From Flavobacterium commune (GTDB lineage: Bacteria; Bacteroidota; Bacteroidia; Flavobacteriales; Flavobacteriaceae), in the NCBI RefSeq assembly GCF_001857965.1, contig NZ_CP017774.1:3596001-3660000 (forward strand): DNA of 64,000 nt. Reading direction: 5' to 3'. The notes under the pieces were generated by a model. The model saw only the letters and a program-made list of their open reading frames with translations, had not been told where the DNA came from and did not search any database. The translations under genes and the position numbers were made by a program. Shown here one piece after another: positions 15,781 through 24,664 of the stretch; positions within the stretch are counted from its first letter, which is position 1, and the number at the start of each line of letters is the position of its first letter.

Positions 15781-17341
15781 ATATTTCTGATGTTTCTTTT
15801 AAAACCACAGCATTGATAATTTTGTACAGCTGTTTAGAATCAAAAGGTTTACTGATAATATCATCAAATCCCGCCGAAATAGCTTCTTCCGTTACTTCTT
15901 CCTTATCAAAGGCAGTTAAAGCAATAATAGGTGTTGTTATTCCTTTTTCACGAATTAGCTTAGTAGTTTCAAAACCATTCATTTCCGGCATATTAATATC
16001 CATCAGGACCGCGTCAAAATATTCCTTGTCAATCAATTCTAAAGCTTCTTTTCCGGAAGCGGTAGTTGTACATTTGTAATTGAATTTTTCAATTGTTTTT
16101 CTGGTAACAATAAGATTAATTACATTATCATCGACAATTAAAATTTTGAAAATAGGACTCGACGATAAATCAACATTAATATTATTGATTATGGCATTCG
16201 TTTTAGCCATATCGCTTTCAAAACCTATTGTAAAATTAAAAGTAGTTCCTATACCTAATTCACTTTTTAAATAAATGGTACTGTCAAATAATTGCAAAAG
16301 CTGCTTTACTATAGACAAACCCAAACCTGTACCCTGATAATCAATCTCTTTTCTGCCAACTTGTACAAATTTATCAAATATTTTATCCTGATTTTCCGGA
16401 GCAATCCCTACTCCATTATCTTCAATTTTGAATTCTATAAAATGAATTTGATCTTTAACATCGACTAAATGTGCTGAGATTGTAACCACTCCGTCCTGAG
16501 TAAATTTCAAAGCATTACTCATCAAATTAATAATAATTTGAGAAAATCGTAATTTATCTCCTATTAAGTATTCCGGTATTTTATTATCTATTACAACGTC
16601 AATAGAATTATTGTGTTTTTTAGCTAAAAATGATAATGAGTTTTTGATGAATTCAATTTCATCACTGATATTAAACGTCCTTTTTTCAAGCACAATTCTG
16701 TTTTCTTCAATTTTATTTATTTGCAAAACATCATTTACTAAAGCTAATAAATATTTTGCCGAAAACTTCAGCGATTTTAAATGGGGACTTTCAGATAATT
16801 CCCGATGTTCATCTTCCAACATATTAGTAATTCCGATTACACCATACAGCGGAGTACGTAATTCGTGCGTAATAGTAGATACAAACTGAGATTTTAACTT
16901 AGAACCTTCTTCAGCTTTTTCTTTGGCAAGTTGTAATTCTTTATTTTTATTAATTAATTCGATATTCTTTTCTTTCTTAAGATTATAATTTCGATACAAA
17001 GAATAAATCAAAAGTAATAAGATTACCAAACTAATAATCAACAAAATAGAAATCATTTTTGTTTTTTCTAAAACCTGAGCCTGAAGATTATTTTCAAATT
17101 CAATTTCGCTTATTTTTCTTTTATAAGCATCGATTTCAGAATTAACGATAGCAATATCAGCTGTTAATAATGGAACTGTATTTTGTTTTTCGCCATTACC
17201 TTTTTGATTCGAAATTAAATTCTCAGCTGTCGTTTTTGGCAATAACAAATTTTCGTTTTTAGCTCCGTTACCGTTTCCAACAGTATTTTGACTAAAAAGC
17301 GATAAGGATAATAATAAAAAAACAATCCGTATCAAATACAT
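15779..17341 (-). CDS. Hybrid histidine kinase with C-terminal receiver
   Basis: 520 residues. A signal peptide (about 1-17) is followed by an exported segment of only about 75 residues, which is Asn/Lys-rich and ends in a short coiled coil, then a transmembrane helix at 97-116. Inside follow a coiled-coil linker, a HisKA domain with H159 (STITHELRTPL), an ATPase domain (N box INLMSNALKF, G1 EDNGVGIAPE, G2 GTGLGLSIVKQLL) and a receiver domain with phospho-acceptor D448 (AVLMDINMPEMNGFE). Related Bacteroidota hybrid kinases carry TPR or other sensor repeats in front of the helix; here that part is missing, so it is either a reduced form or senses through a partner. No partner regulator is adjacent. 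Confidence 0.92.
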   Translation of the reverse strand: MYLIRIVFLLLSLSLFSQNTVGNGNGAKNENLLLPKTTAENLISNQKGNGEKQNTVPLLTADIAIVNSEIDAYKRKISEIEFENNLQAQVLEKTKMISILLIISLVILLLLIYSLYRNYNLKKEKNIELINKNKELQLAKEKAEEGSKLKSQFVSTITHELRTPLYGVIGITNMLEDEHRELSESPHLKSLKFSAKYLLALVNDVLQINKIEENRIVLEKRTFNISDEIEFIKNSLSFLAKKHNNSIDVVIDNKIPEYLIGDKLRFSQIIINLMSNALKFTQDGVVTISAHLVDVKDQIHFIEFKIEDNGVGIAPENQDKIFDKFVQVGRKEIDYQGTGLGLSIVKQLLQLFDSTIYLKSELGIGTTFNFTIGFESDMAKTNAIINNINVDLSSSPIFKILIVDDNVINLIVTRKTIEKFNYKCTTTASGKEALELIDKEYFDAVLMDINMPEMNGFETTKLIREKGITTPIIALTAFDKEEVTEEAISAGFDDIISKPFDSKQLYKIINAVVLKETSEI

Positions 17342-17453
17342 GGTTATTATATTAGCTTCAAATATAAAACAATCAATTGATTATGTATTCAATTGTAAGT
17401 TATATTTTAACAAAAAAAAAAATAGATTTTAATAAAACTATCAATCGCTTTTT

Positions 17454-18734
17454 TTATTCGGCTAACACAATAATTTCTTCATTTTGTTGTTCCCATTTTC
17501 CAACTACTGATGTAGCCAAAGCATTCCCTAAAACATTAGTAGCACTACGAAACATATCGCAAAAATGATCAATTGGTAAAATTAGTGCAATTCCCTCAAC
17601 CGGAATGTCAAACATTCCGCAAGTGGCAGCCACAACTACTAAACTTGCTCTTGGCACACCTGCAATACCTTTACTGGTAAGCATCAAAACTAAAAGCATA
17701 GTCATTTGAACACCCAAATCTAAATGAATTCCATAAGCCTGAGCTATAAAAATACTAGCAAAAGTCATATACATCATACTGCCATCCAAATTAAAAGAAT
17801 AACCTAAAGGCAACATAAACGAAACAATCCTGTCTTTAACCCCAAAACGTTCCAGTTCTTCTGTAAGCTTAGGAAAAACAGCTTCACTACTTGTGGTTCC
17901 AAAAGCAATAATTAAAGGGCCAATAATTCTTTTAAGCAAAATGGTCATTCGACCTTTAAGAAAAATATAACCTACTAATATCAATACAATCCAAATTGAA
18001 GAAATTCCAATTAAAAAAGAACCGAAAAATTTAAAATAGGTTATCGCCAATTCCTGAAAATCCCTCACAGCAAATACAGCAGCAATAGCGCCAAAAACAC
18101 CTATAGGAGCAAATTTCATGACGTAATTAACCATTTTTAATACAATATGAGAAGTTTTATCTAAAGCACTAACGACAGGTTTTACGTAATCTCCCAAAGA
18201 TGCAGCGGCTAAACCAAAGAAAATAGAGAAAATAACAATTTGCAAAATTTCATTAGTAGCCATTGCTTCAAAAATACTTTTAGGGACAATATGTTCTATA
18301 AAATTTTCGAAAGATATATTTTGTGTTTTGGCCGTTACCTCTGAAACAGAAGCCAAATCAACGTTTGACAAATTAAGTCCTACTCCGGGTTGAAGCAAGT
18401 TTACAAAAAACATCCCTAATAACAATGACAGGAATGAGGCCGTAAAAAACCATGCTAATGATTTTCCTCCAATTCTCCCTACCGTTTTAATATCTCCTAA
18501 TTTAGCAATTCCAACAACCAAAGTGGTAAACACTAAAGGAGAGATAATCATTTGGACTAACCGAATAAAAACGGTAGCCAACATTTTTATTTTACTACTA
18601 AACGATTGAGCTGCTTCTACCGCAAGTGAATTATGAATAATAACACCTAAAACGGCACCAAGAAACATTGCAATTAAAATCTGGAAAGTAAGATTTCCTA
18701 AAAGTGATGGTTTTGAGGTATTCTTTTGCGTCAT
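17454..18734 (-). CDS. Dicarboxylate/amino acid:cation symporter (DAACS)
   Basis: 426 residues, multi-spanning inner-membrane transporter of the GltP/DctA/EAAT fold. About eight hydrophobic helices plus two re-entrant loops are visible. Signatures: FGTTSSEAVFPKL (serine-rich HP1 loop), SFNLDGSMMYMTFASIFIAQ (the NLDG-x-x-x-Y/M segment of TM7 that binds cations and substrate), SKGIAGVPRASLVV (HP2) and IDHFCDMFRSATNVLGN (TM8). It would take up glutamate, aspartate or C4-dicarboxylates with Na+ or H+. The R in DMFRSATNV is where DctA/GltP-type proteins bind the side-chain carboxylate, which suits an acidic substrate. It is preceded by the aroC terminator, so it has its own promoter. Confidence 0.93.
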   Translation of the reverse strand: MTQKNTSKPSLLGNLTFQILIAMFLGAVLGVIIHNSLAVEAAQSFSSKIKMLATVFIRLVQMIISPLVFTTLVVGIAKLGDIKTVGRIGGKSLAWFFTASFLSLLLGMFFVNLLQPGVGLNLSNVDLASVSEVTAKTQNISFENFIEHIVPKSIFEAMATNEILQIVIFSIFFGLAAASLGDYVKPVVSALDKTSHIVLKMVNYVMKFAPIGVFGAIAAVFAVRDFQELAITYFKFFGSFLIGISSIWIVLILVGYIFLKGRMTILLKRIIGPLIIAFGTTSSEAVFPKLTEELERFGVKDRIVSFMLPLGYSFNLDGSMMYMTFASIFIAQAYGIHLDLGVQMTMLLVLMLTSKGIAGVPRASLVVVAATCGMFDIPVEGIALILPIDHFCDMFRSATNVLGNALATSVVGKWEQQNEEIIVLAE

Positions 18735-18775
18735 TTTATCTAGCTTTAAAGTTAAAATCCGGACAAAATGTACAA

Positions 18776-18820
18776 AAAAAAGGTGAGTATAATAAAAATT
18801 AATACCTCACCTTTTTATAT
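18776..18820 (-). terminator. Terminator of aroC
   Basis: A stem AAAAGGTGAG / CTCACCTTTT with an 18-nt loop and a T8 run on the minus strand, between the aroC stop and the symporter gene. Confidence 0.75.
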
Positions 18821-18868
18821 TTATTATATTACTAAAAAACAATATGATTATTTCAAAAATATCGTTTA

Positions 18869-19927
18869 TTAATAGGTTTTATTTATCAAATAAAAATCTG
18901 CCAATACAATTGCTGCCATAGCTTCAACAATAGGCACAGCACGAGGAACTACACAAGGATCATGACGACCTTTACCTGTCATCTCGGTGATATTCCCTTT
19001 ATTGTCTAATGAATCTTGTTTTTGCATAATAGTAGCCACCGGCTTGAAAGCTACACGGAAATAAATATCCATTCCGTTGCTTATTCCTCCCTGAATTCCT
19101 CCTGAAAGATTGGTTTTGGTAGTTCCATCAGCATTGTATAAATCATTATGCTGGCTACCTTTCATTTTCGAACCTTCAAAACCGCTTCCAAATTCAAATC
19201 CTTTTACCGCATTAATAGAAAGCATGGCTTTTCCTAATTCGGCATGCAATTTATCAAAAACAGGCTCCCCAAGTCCAATAGGCACATTTTGAATCACACA
19301 AGTAACCACACCACCTACAGTATCTCCTTCTTTACGAATTTGCTTGATGTAATCTTCCATTGTTGCAGCCATGGCTTCGTCAGGACAACGTACCGGATTG
19401 CTTTCTATTTTAGAAAAATCCAATTCCTCATAGGATTTATCCAAAGAAAGAGGTCCTACAGCCGAAACATAAGCATTTATCTTGATTTCAGACAACATTT
19501 GTTTTGCTATAGCTCCCGCTACTACTCTACTAGCTGTTTCACGAGCCGAACTTCTTCCTCCTCCACGATAATCTCTAAAACCGTATTTTTGATCATACAC
19601 ATAATCGGCATGACTAGGTCGGTAATTGTCTTTTATATGAGAATAATCGTCTGATTTTTGATTGGTATTTGGAATAATAAAACCAATAGGCGTACCAGTT
19701 GTTTTACCTTCAAAAATTCCGGATAAAAACTGAACATCATCCGGTTCTTTTCTTTGTGTAACAATAGCTGATTGTCCTGGTTTTCTTCTTGACATTTCCA
19801 GTTGAATAGCATCAAAATCTAATGCAATTCCTGATGGGCAACCATCAATGATTCCTCCTAAAGCTTCTCCGTGTGATTCTCCAAAAGTTGTTATTCTAAA
19901 TAGTGTTCCGTAGCTATTTCCTGCCAT
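18869..19927 (-). CDS. aroC: Chorismate synthase
   Basis: 352 residues, full length. It is the last shikimate-pathway enzyme and makes chorismate from EPSP with reduced FMN. Family signatures: [15 protein letters not shown] near the N-terminus, [25 protein letters not shown] (FMN phosphate region) and [20 protein letters not shown] near the C-terminus. All are intact. It stands alone, away from other aro genes. A -7-like TATTTTTG lies at 19951-19944 on the minus strand, 16 bases before the ATG. Confidence 0.97.
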   Translation of the reverse strand: MAGNSYGTLFRITTFGESHGEALGGIIDGCPSGIALDFDAIQLEMSRRKPGQSAIVTQRKEPDDVQFLSGIFEGKTTGTPIGFIIPNTNQKSDDYSHIKDNYRPSHADYVYDQKYGFRDYRGGGRSSARETASRVVAGAIAKQMLSEIKINAYVSAVGPLSLDKSYEELDFSKIESNPVRCPDEAMAATMEDYIKQIRKEGDTVGGVVTCVIQNVPIGLGEPVFDKLHAELGKAMLSINAVKGFEFGSGFEGSKMKGSQHNDLYNADGTTKTNLSGGIQGGISNGMDIYFRVAFKPVATIMQKQDSLDNKGNITEMTGKGRHDPCVVPRAVPIVEAMAAIVLADFYLINKTY

Positions 19928-20112
19928 TATAATTAATTTTGAACAAAAATACTATTTTAGTTTTAGCTTTAAAAATTAATGATTTAAAGATTTCAATCTT
20001 AGTCATAAAATTGCTTCTTTATTTACAAACAACAACCTATTTGTTAACCTTAACTTTAAGATAAATTCACGTTTAGAGCGTTAATTTGCATAACAACAAA
20101 TGAATAAATCAA

Positions 20113-20937
20113 TTGAAAAAAAGAAAAGTTGAAGTAGTTGTAATTTCCGATGTTCATCTGGGAACTTACGGAAGTCATGCCAAAGAATTATACAATTATC
20201 TGTCGTCTATAAAGCCTGAAATTTTAGTACTCAATGGCGATATTATTGACATTTGGCAATTTAGAAAATCCTATTTCCCTAAATCACATTTAAAAGTAAT
20301 CCAAAAAATCATCAGCTTTGCTTCTAAAGGAACTAAAGTCTATTACATTACCGGAAATCATGACGAAATGCTCCGAAAATTTACCGAAATGAATATGGGG
20401 AATTTTATCTTAGCCGATAAAGTGGTTTTAGAAATGAACGATAAGAAAGCCTGGATTTTCCACGGTGATGTTTTTGATGCTTCGGTGAATCATGCCAAAT
20501 GGATTGCCAAACTTGGCGGTTTGGGTTATGATTATTTAATTCTAATTAACCGCTTTTTTAATTGGTGTTTAAACAAAATGGGGAAAGAACCTTATTCTTT
20601 TTCTAAAAAAATAAAGGCGAGTGTAAAAAAAGCAGTCAAACACATTTCGGATTTTGAAGAAACTGCAACTGAATTAGCAATCGAAAATAAATACGATTAT
20701 GTTATATGTGGTCATATTCACGAACCAAAAATTCTCAAAAAAGAGAACAAAAACGGTTCAACTATGTACTTGAACTCGGGAGATTGGGTAGAAAATCTTA
20801 CATCTTTAGAATACAACAGAAAAAAGTGGAAATTATATCGATACCAGGAGTCAAAATATAATGAAACTATAAATCTTGCCGAGAAAGAAGAACTTACTGG
20901 AGAACAACTAATTGCATCAATAATCCTTTCAAAATAA
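20113..20937 (+). CDS. LpxH-like metallophosphoesterase
   Basis: 274 residues of the calcineurin-like family close to UDP-2,3-diacylglucosamine diphosphatases of lipid A synthesis. Metal-binding motifs: D13-x-H15 in SDVHLG, GD at 42-43, GNHDE at 81-85, HGD at 117-119 and GHIHEP near 213. The frame opens with TTG at 20113; an in-frame stop lies at 20101-20103. An ATG at 20100 sits one base out of frame and would read into this frame if the A7 tract (20116-20122) were one base shorter, giving MNKSIEKRKVEV. The gene therefore uses TTG, or the sequence or strain carries an indel. The exact substrate is inferred from the family. Confidence 0.85.
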   Translation: MKKRKVEVVVISDVHLGTYGSHAKELYNYLSSIKPEILVLNGDIIDIWQFRKSYFPKSHLKVIQKIISFASKGTKVYYITGNHDEMLRKFTEMNMGNFILADKVVLEMNDKKAWIFHGDVFDASVNHAKWIAKLGGLGYDYLILINRFFNWCLNKMGKEPYSFSKKIKASVKKAVKHISDFEETATELAIENKYDYVICGHIHEPKILKKENKNGSTMYLNSGDWVENLTSLEYNRKKWKLYRYQESKYNETINLAEKEELTGEQLIASIILSK

Positions 20938-21060
20938 AACTTCATAATCCTTTTTTTGCTAAAAAAAGATGGGAATTCTATAAAATTTTATAATTATATA
21001 ATAAACTTAGCGTTTGATAATAATTGTAAATTTGTAATAAAATAAAACAAAACTTTATTT

Positions 21061-21552
21061 ATGAAAAAAATTATTTTATCAGCTTTTATGCTAATGGGAT
21101 TAGCATTTAGCACACAAGCACAGGAAATTTCAAAAAATGCTTTAGGTTTGCGTTTGGGTGACAATGATGGTTTTGGTGGTGAGATTTCATACCAAAGAGG
21201 ATTGTCTGACAACAACCGTTTAGAATTAGATTTGGGATGGAGAAACAGCAACAATGTTGATGCTTTCAAATTAACTGGTATCTACCAATGGGTTTGGAAC
21301 ATTGACGGAGGTTTCAACTGGTACGCTGGTGTTGGTGGAGGTTTAGGTAGCTGGAGCATAGACAATAATGCTATTGACGATAGCGGAACTTTTGCTTTTG
21401 TAGCTGGTAACCTTGGTATTGAATATGGTTTTGACGAAGTGCCAATTCAACTTTCTTTAGACATCAGACCTGAGTTGTATTTCAATTCTGATGATTTTAG
21501 AAATGATAACTTTGGTCCGGACATCGCTTTAGGTATCAGATATCAATTCTAA
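21061..21552 (+). CDS. Small outer-membrane beta-barrel protein
   Basis: 163 residues with a signal peptide at 1-20 (ending STQA-Q). The mature chain alternates hydrophobic and polar residues in eight or so strands (LGLRLGDNDGFGGEISYQRG, NRLELDLGWRN, FKLTGIYQWVW, FNWYAGVGGGLGSWS) and ends IALGIRYQF, a C-terminal aromatic typical of outer-membrane barrels recognised by BamA. The size suits an eight-stranded OmpX/OmpW-like porin-type barrel. No ligand or catalytic motif is visible. TAAATTTG at 21027-21034 is a plausible -7 element. A terminator follows. Confidence 0.8.
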   Translation: MKKIILSAFMLMGLAFSTQAQEISKNALGLRLGDNDGFGGEISYQRGLSDNNRLELDLGWRNSNNVDAFKLTGIYQWVWNIDGGFNWYAGVGGGLGSWSIDNNAIDDSGTFAFVAGNLGIEYGFDEVPIQLSLDIRPELYFNSDDFRNDNFGPDIALGIRYQF

Positions 21553-21574
21553 TCTAAAAAAGAATTACATATTA

Positions 21575-21600
21575 AAAATGCCACTTGCTAGTGGCATTTT
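21575..21600. terminator. Bidirectional terminator
   Basis: An 11-bp stem AAAATGCCACT / AGTGGCATTTT with a TGCT loop, between the barrel gene and the convergent lipoprotein gene, whose stop it abuts. Confidence 0.8.
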
Positions 21601-22029
21601 CTATTTTATAACAATTTGCTTTTTCGAATTGATTTTCACTACAGTATAAGGATAAGTAATTTGTTGAATCAACATTGCTCCCGGTTCAGGCTTTGTTTCT
21701 TTTAGAGTGATAACAATTTCGGTTTCAGTTTCAGTAACATTATCAACTGTTATCGAATAGCCGCCAGTATTTTTTTCGCCCATATTCAATACAACAAAAT
21801 TAGATTGCTGAACATCATCAGTATTAATTTTTCCTTTCAGTTTTTCGTCGTTTAACAACATTTTAATTTCATTGGATTCTGATAGAATTTCATAAAAATT
21901 AATATTTGCTCCTCCGTCGTTTTGCTGTAATAAAACTTCGTACAAAGGTTTATTCACATTAGTTTTTTGTGTGGTACTACAGGAAAACATCACTAAAAGC
22001 ATTGCTACCGAAACTAACGTTTTTTTCAT
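21601..22029 (-). CDS. PrcB-like lipoprotein
   Basis: 142 residues from the ATG at 22029, which starts a lipoprotein signal peptide (MKKTLVSVAMLLVMFSC) with a Cys at residue 17. The frame runs on upstream into the bshA coding region, but that extension lacks any signal and is rejected. The second half, NMGEKNTGGYSITVDNV and PGAMLIQQITYPYTVVKI, resembles the PrcB C-terminal domain found with prolyl proteases in spirochaetes and as stand-alone lipoproteins in Bacteroidota. No protease gene is adjacent. The role is unknown. The start lies 26 bases after the bshA stop, so cotranscription with bshA is likely. Confidence 0.75.
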   Translation of the reverse strand: MKKTLVSVAMLLVMFSCSTTQKTNVNKPLYEVLLQQNDGGANINFYEILSESNEIKMLLNDEKLKGKINTDDVQQSNFVVLNMGEKNTGGYSITVDNVTETETEIVITLKETKPEPGAMLIQQITYPYTVVKINSKKQIVIK

Positions 22030-22054
22030 TTTTATAGAAATATCAATTAGCGAT

Positions 22055-23224
22055 TTAATCATCATGGGGTTTCGTCGAATGTTTGGCTTTTTTAGTGTAT
22101 TTTTTAATTGCTTTTTCATAAATATCAATATAAATAGGCAAAATATGTTTGATGTCAAACTTCTTAGCTACCGTTAAGGCATTCTCTTTGAATTGGGCTA
22201 AAACGGTATCGTCTTTTAATATTTTCAAGGCATTTTCGGCCATTTCGTCAATATTACCTACAGTACTTAAATAACCGGAAACTCCCTCAAAATTCACCTC
22301 AGGCAAACCTCCTGAATTACTTGAAATAACTGGAACTCCCCAAGCCATTGCTTCCAGAGCTGCTAATCCAAAACTCTCTGTTTCTGACGGTAATAAAAAC
22401 AAATCCGAATTGCTTAAAATTTTATCAATTTCGTTACTGTTACCAAAAAAGATTACCTTCTCTAATATCCCTAATTCCTGACACAATAATTCCGCCTTTT
22501 CTTTTTCCGGTCCATCACCTACCATCAATAATTTGGCTGGAATTTCTTTTTGTATTTTGTAAAAAATTCGAATAATATCCGGAATGCGTTTTACTTTTCT
22601 AAAATTAGAAATATGTGTAATAATACGCTCTTCGGGTTTAGCAATAAGCGTTCGCTGGCAAGGAATATTATAATCTTTTACGTTTTTGTCTAACTCAATA
22701 AAGTTAGGTATAACATGAATATCTCTCTTGATATTAAACAATTTATAGGTATCTTCTTTTAAACTTTGAGAAACAGAAGTTACCACATCTGATTTATTGA
22801 TGCTAAAACTCACCGCAGGTTTATAATGCGGATGATTCCCCACCAAAGTAATATCTGTTCCATGAAGTGTTGTAATCATTGGGATTTCAATTCCTTCATT
22901 TTTAAGCATTTGCTTAGCCATATAACCTGCATAAGCGTGAGGAATAGCATAGTGTACATGCAACAACTCTATTTTATAAAGTTTGACCATATCGACCAGT
23001 TTACTCGATAAGGCTAATTCATAAGGTTGATAATGAAATAAAGGATACTCGGGAACGTTTACTTCGTGATAATGCACATTAGGATTCAACAAAGCCAGAC
23101 GTACTGGCTGACTGTAGGTTATAAAATGAACTTCATGTCCTAAACGAGCTAATTCTAAACCTAATTCGGTAGCTACAACACCACTTCCTCCAAAGGTTGG
23201 ATAACAAACTATTGCTATTTTCAT
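22055..23224 (-). CDS. bshA: N-acetyl-alpha-D-glucosaminyl L-malate synthase
   Basis: 389 residues, GT4-family glycosyltransferase of GT-B fold. It joins GlcNAc from UDP-GlcNAc to L-malate, the first step of bacillithiol synthesis. The N-terminal MKIAIVCYPTFGGSGVVATE with a glycine-rich loop, HYAIPHAYAG (91-100), TTLHGTDITLVG (118-129), IPNFIELDK and the E283-x7-E291 motif (ETESFGLAALEAMAWGVPV) match BshA closely. The other bsh genes are not in the window. A PrcB-like lipoprotein gene follows on the same strand. Confidence 0.92.
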   Translation of the reverse strand: MKIAIVCYPTFGGSGVVATELGLELARLGHEVHFITYSQPVRLALLNPNVHYHEVNVPEYPLFHYQPYELALSSKLVDMVKLYKIELLHVHYAIPHAYAGYMAKQMLKNEGIEIPMITTLHGTDITLVGNHPHYKPAVSFSINKSDVVTSVSQSLKEDTYKLFNIKRDIHVIPNFIELDKNVKDYNIPCQRTLIAKPEERIITHISNFRKVKRIPDIIRIFYKIQKEIPAKLLMVGDGPEKEKAELLCQELGILEKVIFFGNSNEIDKILSNSDLFLLPSETESFGLAALEAMAWGVPVISSNSGGLPEVNFEGVSGYLSTVGNIDEMAENALKILKDDTVLAQFKENALTVAKKFDIKHILPIYIDIYEKAIKKYTKKAKHSTKPHDD

Positions 23225-23320
23225 GTATAAATTTTAGTACTACGAATGTACTGAAAAAGCAATAAAAAAGAGTTAAATTAAGTTAAAACTAAGTGTTTGA
23301 AACAAAATCATCAGCATAAA

Positions 23321-23345
23321 AAAAGGAGAACAAAATTCTCCTTTT
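23321..23345 (-). terminator. Terminator at the end of the minus-strand block
   Basis: A perfect 10-bp stem AAAAGGAGAA / TTCTCCTTTT with a 5-nt loop, directly after the stop at 23354 on the minus strand and followed by a short T-run. Confidence 0.75.
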
Positions 23346-23353
23346 CTATTTTA

Positions 23354-23836
23354 TTAAAAAAATCTACTGTGCCAGCTATCGGCTGCGGGAACTTCCCAGG
23401 ATTCATTGTATTCCTGAATATTGTTAATCAGATTATTAAAAACAATTGTGTTTTCGGTAACCGCTTTATCCTTTACCATTTTTTTGAAATCAATCAATGG
23501 CTTATGAGCAATATGTTCTCCTAATTTAAAAGTTACATTCATTTTATCCAACAAATCAACTCCATATTTTTGTTCCAAACTTTGAATAAAAACCACCGAA
23601 GCATCAATAGAACAACCTGTAGCAGCTTGCACCTCCTGATTAACAGCAATAATAATAAATCGATTGTATTTTAATTGATAAGAAGCTTCTAAACTAGTTC
23701 CGTGTGCAGCCCAACCGTTAAGAAACAATTCTAAATCTTTTTCAATTTCAGAAAATTCGGCATCCGAAAATTTTCTATTTGATTGATAAATCCAAATTCT
23801 GGATTCTTCCGGTAAATTTTCAAATGGTACGTACAT
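23354..23836 (-). CDS. Conserved Bacteroidota protein, not an ABC ATPase
   Basis: 160 residues, no signal peptide or membrane segment. Proteins of this kind are common in Flavobacteriia and are often labelled ABC transporter ATPase, but there is no Walker A (GxxGxGKS/T), Walker B or ABC signature. Visible features: an N-terminal VPFENLPEESRIWIYQSNRKF, an ELFLNGWAAHGTSLEASY segment, and a single Cys within ATGCSIDASVVFIQSLEQKY. The last is Cys in a helix-start context, which might be a reactive or structural residue. It ends a minus-strand block with PAP2 and Fe-S genes (31 bases after the PAP2 stop). The function is unknown. Confidence 0.75.
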   Translation of the reverse strand: MYVPFENLPEESRIWIYQSNRKFSDAEFSEIEKDLELFLNGWAAHGTSLEASYQLKYNRFIIIAVNQEVQAATGCSIDASVVFIQSLEQKYGVDLLDKMNVTFKLGEHIAHKPLIDFKKMVKDKAVTENTIVFNNLINNIQEYNESWEVPAADSWHSRFF

Positions 23837-23867
23837 GATATATTAAGTTATTTTATTTTTATTAAAT

Positions 23868-24641
23868 TCAAAATGAGGAAACCATACCAAATCCAAGTTG
23901 TTTTCCATCATAATAGGGAACAAATACTGATTTTCTATTTTTATGCTTTTTTGACGACAGCAGTTTATTTACTGCTGGATGCAACCAGTAAGCTGCTTTT
24001 GCACTCAAAATTCCTATACCTGCTCCTGCAATAACATCAGTAAGCCAATGCCTGTCATTATACATTCTAAAAGCTCCTGTTCCTGCCGCAACAGCATATC
24101 CTGCCACACCATACCAAGGCGAAACCTCTTTGTATTCCTGATACATTAATTCAGCCCCCATAAAGGCTATTGCAGTATGCCCTGAAGGAAACGAATCGAA
24201 ACTGGAACCATCCGGTCTTTCAACATTAGTTGTCGTTTTAAGCGTTCCTACAGTTATTCCCATAATTAAAGTAGCAGTTGCAAGAATAATCGTTTTATCT
24301 CTAAGATTATTCTTCCCTTTTACACCAAAAGCTTCTAAAGCATATAATGAAGCTGCGGGTGCATAAAGAGTAAAATCATCTATAGTAAACTTTTTGTCGA
24401 AATTTTCATTAACCTCTTCCTTAATTTCAGAATTAACCGATTTTAAAAAATCACTTCCAAGCCCAACTACTCCATAACCAATTAAAACAGTGGGAATAAT
24501 TAATTGCTTTTTATTAAAATGCAATTGCTCTTTGGTTTTTATCTCTAAAGTATCTGTTTTCTTTTCATCATAATTAGTCTGAGCTTGCAAAACAAAACTC
24601 ATACATAGCATTATAAAAAAAACAGATTTTTTTAAAATCAT
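23868..24641 (-). CDS. PAP2-family lipid phosphatase, membrane protein
   Basis: 257 residues with a signal peptide (1-20). The three phosphatase motifs are complete: K135-x6-RP (KTTTNVERP), PSGHT at 152-156 and R192-x5-H198-x3-D202 (RMYNDRHWLTD). Several hydrophobic helices surround them. In Bacteroidota such enzymes dephosphorylate undecaprenyl pyrophosphate, phosphatidic acid or lipid A phosphates on the periplasmic side; the sequence does not tell which. It sits between the unknown conserved protein and the Fe-S gene, 23 and 31 bases away, in a likely operon. Neighbouring MCE and amidase genes point to envelope work. Confidence 0.88.
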   Translation of the reverse strand: MILKKSVFFIMLCMSFVLQAQTNYDEKKTDTLEIKTKEQLHFNKKQLIIPTVLIGYGVVGLGSDFLKSVNSEIKEEVNENFDKKFTIDDFTLYAPAASLYALEAFGVKGKNNLRDKTIILATATLIMGITVGTLKTTTNVERPDGSSFDSFPSGHTAIAFMGAELMYQEYKEVSPWYGVAGYAVAAGTGAFRMYNDRHWLTDVIAGAGIGILSAKAAYWLHPAVNKLLSSKKHKNRKSVFVPYYDGKQLGFGMVSSF

Positions 24642-24664
24642 ATTTTTAGATAGTTAAAAAGTAA

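Noticed and set aside
15591..16079. A 162-codon frame opposite the DEAD-box and hybrid kinase ends
   Set aside because: It spans the convergent junction and the terminator and is antisense to a receiver domain with all conserved residues.
19244..19654. A 136-codon frame antisense to aroC
   Set aside because: It is a shadow of a highly conserved gene, rich in Tyr, Ser and Phe, without any signal or domain.
22030..22158. A 43-residue extension of the PrcB-like lipoprotein frame
   Set aside because: It lies inside the end of bshA in another frame; the lipoprotein signal peptide begins at the ATG at 22029.
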